NCBI GenBank assembly: GCA_964555675.1
Contig: CAZKTU010000144.1
Span: 1 to 15,927, forward strand
Source: CAIWXH01 sp964555675
GTDB lineage: Bacteria > Chloroflexota > Chloroflexia > Chloroflexales > Chloroflexaceae
DNA: 15,927 nt
Direction: 5' to 3'
Part shown: in pieces, positions 13,683 through 15,927 of the stretch
Numbering within the stretch: the stretch's first letter is position 1
Layout: each line of letters starts with the position of its first letter
Notes under the pieces: generated by a model
The model's input: the letters and a program-made list of their open reading frames with translations, nothing else
What the model was told of the DNA's origin: nothing
Databases searched by the model: none
Made by a program: the position numbers and the translations under genes

Positions 13683-15491
13683 ATGCCTGGCAAGACGACA
13701 CCTATCGCCCTGATCGCCCTCGCCCTGGCCCTCACCGGCTGCGGCGGGCCGGCGGCCAGCGTTCCCCCGCCAAGCCCCGCGCCCACCAGCGCGCAGCTCG
13801 CGGCGGCCCCCAGTGCAACCGCGGCGCCCACGGCCGCCCCGGCGGCCTCGCCCACGGCCTCGCTCGCCCCAACGAGCGCGCCGACCGCCGCCCCGACGAC
13901 CGCCGCCCCGACGACCGCCCCAACTGCCGCGCCGCAAGCCCTCCCAACCGCTGCGGCCCAGGCCACGGCGCCCCAGCCCGGGCCGGGCCTTGGCGGCGAG
14001 ATCCTCTTCCTGCGCGGCGGGGCCCTGGTCGCCCTCGACATCGCGACGGGCGGCGAGCGGGCCCTGGCCGACGAGGTCAGCAGCTTCGCCGCCACCGCTG
14101 ACGGCCGCCTGCTCGCCGTCGTGCGCGGCGCGGGCGCCGCCGCCGAGATCTGGCTGATGGGCCGCGACGGCTCGGGGCTGCGCCAGCTCACCGCCAACGA
14201 CCGCGCCGAGGGCAGCCTGGGCTGGTCGCCCGACGGCCTCACCTTGGCCTACACGGCCGCCGCCGCGCCCGCGCCCCGCGCCCCGAGCTGGCAGAGCTGG
14301 GGCGAGTGGTGCGCCGGCGCCGAGGCCCGCCTGATCGAGGCCGCCGGCGGCCCCGAGCGCAGCCTCGGCGCGGGCTGCGAGCCGGCCTTCAGCCCCGATG
14401 GCCGGCGCGTCGCCTTCAGCACGGCCCCCACGGCCGCGGGCGAGGGCGCCGACTTCCCCGGAGCCGCCAACACGATCAGCATCGTCAACCGCCAGGGCGC
14501 CAATGGCTGGAGCGTCGCCCAGTCTGCCGGGGTCGGCGACGGGCAGGGCTACCTGGTCTACGGGCCCGCCTGGGCCCCCGACGGCGGCAGGCTGGCCTAC
14601 CAGCGCTTCGTCGGCTACCAGGCCCTGGTCGACATCAACCTGACCGAGGCCAGCAGCTCGTTCGAGCGCCGGGGCGAGCCCCTCGGCCTGGGCGCCGGCT
14701 GGCTCCTCGCCCCCGCCTACGCCCCCGCAGGCGACCTGGTGGCCGTGGTCGAGCATAACTTCAGCGACGCCCGCGGCTTCAGCGGCTACGATATCTGGCA
14801 GCTCAGCGTGCTGCGCCTCGGCGAGCAGCAAGAGCTGGCCATGCCCAGCGAGACGATCATGCTCCAGGCTGTCACCGCCGACAGCCTCGACCGGGCCACG
14901 GCGGCCGCCTGGTCGCCCGACGGCGCGGCCCTGGCCGTCGTCCTGCCCGCCGGGTGGGAGCCAGGGCTGGGCGGCCAGCAGCCGGTCTTCGCCGACGAAG
15001 GCGCGGGCGAGCTCTGGCGCTGGCGCCCCGGCGCCCCGCCCGAGCAGAAGCTGGCCGACGGCGTCGACTTCGCCTCGTCCCTCCTCTGGCTGCCGCCCCC
15101 GCCCGCGCTCGTCGCGAGCGAGGCCGGCATCAGCCTGGCCGTCCCCGCCGGCTGGGCCCTGCGCGAGGGTCCGCCCGACTACAGGGCCGCCGACGGCCCC
15201 GCCGGTCGGGCGATCGCCGCCCGACTGCTCGCCGGGGGGCCACCCGGCGGCCCCGCGAGCCTCTTCCCCGAGCTGCTGGCGGCCGGCGCCAGCCTCGCCG
15301 AACCCTTCGCCCTGCCCGACGGCAGCACCCTGCGCGGGGTGAGCGGCGCCGCCCCCGACGGGCGTCCGCTGGCCGGTCTCATGCGCCTCAGCGCCGACGG
15401 CGCCGCCGCCGCCGTCTACCTGGCCGACCCCGACCGGTGGCCGCTCGAGCACGCCCGCGCCATGGCCCTCCTGGCCGCCAGCGGGCGCTAG
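13683..15491 (+). CDS. Lipoprotein with Thr/Pro/Ala linker and TolB-like beta-propeller
   Basis: 602 residues; the ATG has GGAGG four bases upstream. Residues 1-20 are a lipoprotein signal (MPGKTT, hydrophobic core, lipobox LTGC with Cys20). Residues 21-102 are a low-complexity Ala/Pro/Thr spacer, typical of surface tethers. Residues 104-475 carry TolB/PD40-like propeller repeats, seen as WSPDG (181-185), FSPDG (236-240), WAPDG (297-301), YAPAG (346-350) and WSPDG (410-414), each followed by a hydrophobic strand. Residues 476-602 form a separate small C-terminal domain (GISLAVPAGWALREG...; YLADPDRWPLEHARAMALLAAS) that I do not recognise. Such propellers usually bind proteins or glycans; no ligand can be assigned. 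There is no tol/pal neighbourhood, so a Tol-system role is not implied. Confidence 0.88.
   Translation: MPGKTTPIALIALALALTGCGGPAASVPPPSPAPTSAQLAAAPSATAAPTAAPAASPTASLAPTSAPTAAPTTAAPTTAPTAAPQALPTAAAQATAPQPGPGLGGEILFLRGGALVALDIATGGERALADEVSSFAATADGRLLAVVRGAGAAAEIWLMGRDGSGLRQLTANDRAEGSLGWSPDGLTLAYTAAAAPAPRAPSWQSWGEWCAGAEARLIEAAGGPERSLGAGCEPAFSPDGRRVAFSTAPTAAGEGADFPGAANTISIVNRQGANGWSVAQSAGVGDGQGYLVYGPAWAPDGGRLAYQRFVGYQALVDINLTEASSSFERRGEPLGLGAGWLLAPAYAPAGDLVAVVEHNFSDARGFSGYDIWQLSVLRLGEQQELAMPSETIMLQAVTADSLDRATAAAWSPDGAALAVVLPAGWEPGLGGQQPVFADEGAGELWRWRPGAPPEQKLADGVDFASSLLWLPPPPALVASEAGISLAVPAGWALREGPPDYRAADGPAGRAIAARLLAGGPPGGPASLFPELLAAGASLAEPFALPDGSTLRGVSGAAPDGRPLAGLMRLSADGAAAAVYLADPDRWPLEHARAMALLAASGR
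13890..13919 (+). repeat. Tandem 15-bp duplication inside the lipoprotein linker
   Basis: GCCCCGACGACCGCC occurs twice head to tail (13890-13904, 13905-13919), encoding APTTA twice. Imperfect copies flank it, consistent with slippage-driven length change of the linker. Confidence 0.8.
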
Positions 15492-15554
15492 AGGCGCAGA
15501 CCACTCCCGCTCCGCACGACGGCCCTCGCGCCCGATTCGGCTCGGGGCGAGGAG

Positions 15555-15589
15555 GCCAGAGGCACGCTCTGCCCCTGGCATGTTATAAT
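15555..15589 (+). promoter_or_regulatory. Extended -10 promoter of ppa with an overlapping palindrome
   Basis: TATAAT (15584-15589), a perfect match, is preceded by TGT, making an extended -10 (TGnTATAAT). There is no good -35, as expected for that class. Just upstream, GCCAGAGG (15555-15562) and CCCCTGGC (15572-15579) form an imperfect inverted repeat with one mismatch over the -35 position. The leader to the ATG would be about 33 bases. Confidence 0.65.
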
Positions 15590-15628
15590 GGATAAGCGAT
15601 AGCCCATGGTCTGAGGAGAGCCCTCCCA

Positions 15629-15927
15629 ATGCAGAACTACTGGCACGACCTTGAGCCCGGGCCAAACATCCCCGACGTGATCCAGACGGTCGTCGAGATC
15701 CCCAAGGGATCGCGCAACAAGTACGAGTTCGACAAGCGCCTCGGCGCCTTCAAGCTTGACCGTGTGCTCTACTCGGCGGTGCAGTATCCCGGCGACTACG
15801 GCTTCATCCCCCAGACCTACTACGACGACGGCGACCCGCTCGACGTGCTGGTGATGACCAACCTGCCCACCTTCACCGGCTGCATCGTCGAGGCCCGCCC
15901 GGTCGGCGTCTTCAAGATGCTCGACAA
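15629..15927 (+). CDS. ppa: Family I inorganic pyrophosphatase (3' truncated by window end)
   Basis: About 100 N-terminal residues are visible before the window ends. The ATG is preceded by GAGGAGAG at eight bases. Family I residues are in place with an offset of +2 from the E. coli enzyme: K31 and E33 (SRNKYEFDK), R45, Y53 and Y57 (VQYPGDYGFIP), the signature DGDPLD with D67, D69 and D72, and D99 at the end. The enzyme hydrolyses pyrophosphate to two phosphates in the cytoplasm with Mg2+, pulling polymerisation reactions forward. Family I enzymes usually have about 170-220 residues, so roughly half is outside the window. It has its own promoter and shows no link to the lipoprotein gene upstream. 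Confidence 0.95.
   Translation, partial: MQNYWHDLEPGPNIPDVIQTVVEIPKGSRNKYEFDKRLGAFKLDRVLYSAVQYPGDYGFIPQTYYDDGDPLDVLVMTNLPTFTGCIVEARPVGVFKMLD

Noticed and set aside
13629..15665. Long minus-strand open frame of 678 codons opposite the lipoprotein gene
   Set aside because: Compositionally biased shadow; the plus strand has signal peptide, lipobox and propeller repeats, and the minus frame has a Gly/Arg-rich tail with no motif.
1..15927. CRISPR arrays, insertion sequences, integrase, toxin-antitoxin or defence genes, tRNA and rRNA genes
   Set aside because: No regularly spaced repeats, no transposase or recombinase motifs and no RNA gene pattern were seen; repeats found are short intergenic hairpins and one protein linker duplication.

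Overview
The window is about 16 kb of very GC-rich bacterial chromosome (strong G/C bias at third codon positions), with one 100-N scaffold gap. Three things suggest a member of the Chloroflexota: an imuA-imuB-DUF6504-dnaE2 mutagenesis cluster with a GAAC-N4-GTTC type SOS box, secreted proteins carrying a post-signal 'FLPIAIKP'-like stretch and Pro/Ala/Thr linkers, and a TolB-like lipoprotein. This assignment is an inference from gene content; no rRNA or other phylogenetic marker is present. I saw no mobile element, CRISPR array, tRNA or rRNA gene.

Layout. 1-276: 3' end of an unrecognised gene with a Cys-rich tail, facing a DUF1269 gene (360-878, minus) across a long perfect hairpin. 879-1010: divergent promoter region. 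1011-2276: a cyclic-nucleotide-binding/SpoIIE-type PP2C phosphatase fusion, convergent with a stand-alone CheY-like receiver (2299-2697, minus). 2698-2943: a spacer with the receiver promoter and several hairpins. 2944-5325 and 5339-6847 (both minus): a two-gene unit encoding, in transcription order, a secreted clan-A glycoside hydrolase-like protein and a multi-pass membrane subtilisin-like protease. 6848-7039: a divergent regulatory region with a Pho-box-like direct repeat and an SOS box.

7040-12182 (plus) is the best understood part: imuA (3' end lost in the gap), imuB (5' end lost in the gap), a small DUF6504 gene overlapping imuB by four bases, a 273-nt hairpin-rich spacer, then dnaE2. 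In families studied elsewhere, ImuA/ImuB/DnaE2 form the error-prone translesion 'mutasome'. ImuB is a catalytically inactive Y-family scaffold that binds the beta clamp, and DnaE2 is the polymerase. The ImuB fragment here still has a clamp-binding QLTLF motif.

12273-13535: a membrane-anchored parvulin-type prolyl isomerase (TTG start). 13683-15491: a lipoprotein with a Thr/Pro/Ala linker and a TolB-like propeller. 15629-end: the start of family I inorganic pyrophosphatase behind an extended -10 promoter.

I do not see a wholly new multi-gene system. The points most worth following are a hairpin that pairs the dnaE2 Shine-Dalgarno region immediately before its GTG start, the SOS box in the imuA promoter, the fusion of about eleven membrane segments to an S8 protease, two Pho-box-like repeats, and a set of intergenic hairpins sharing a GGCC core.
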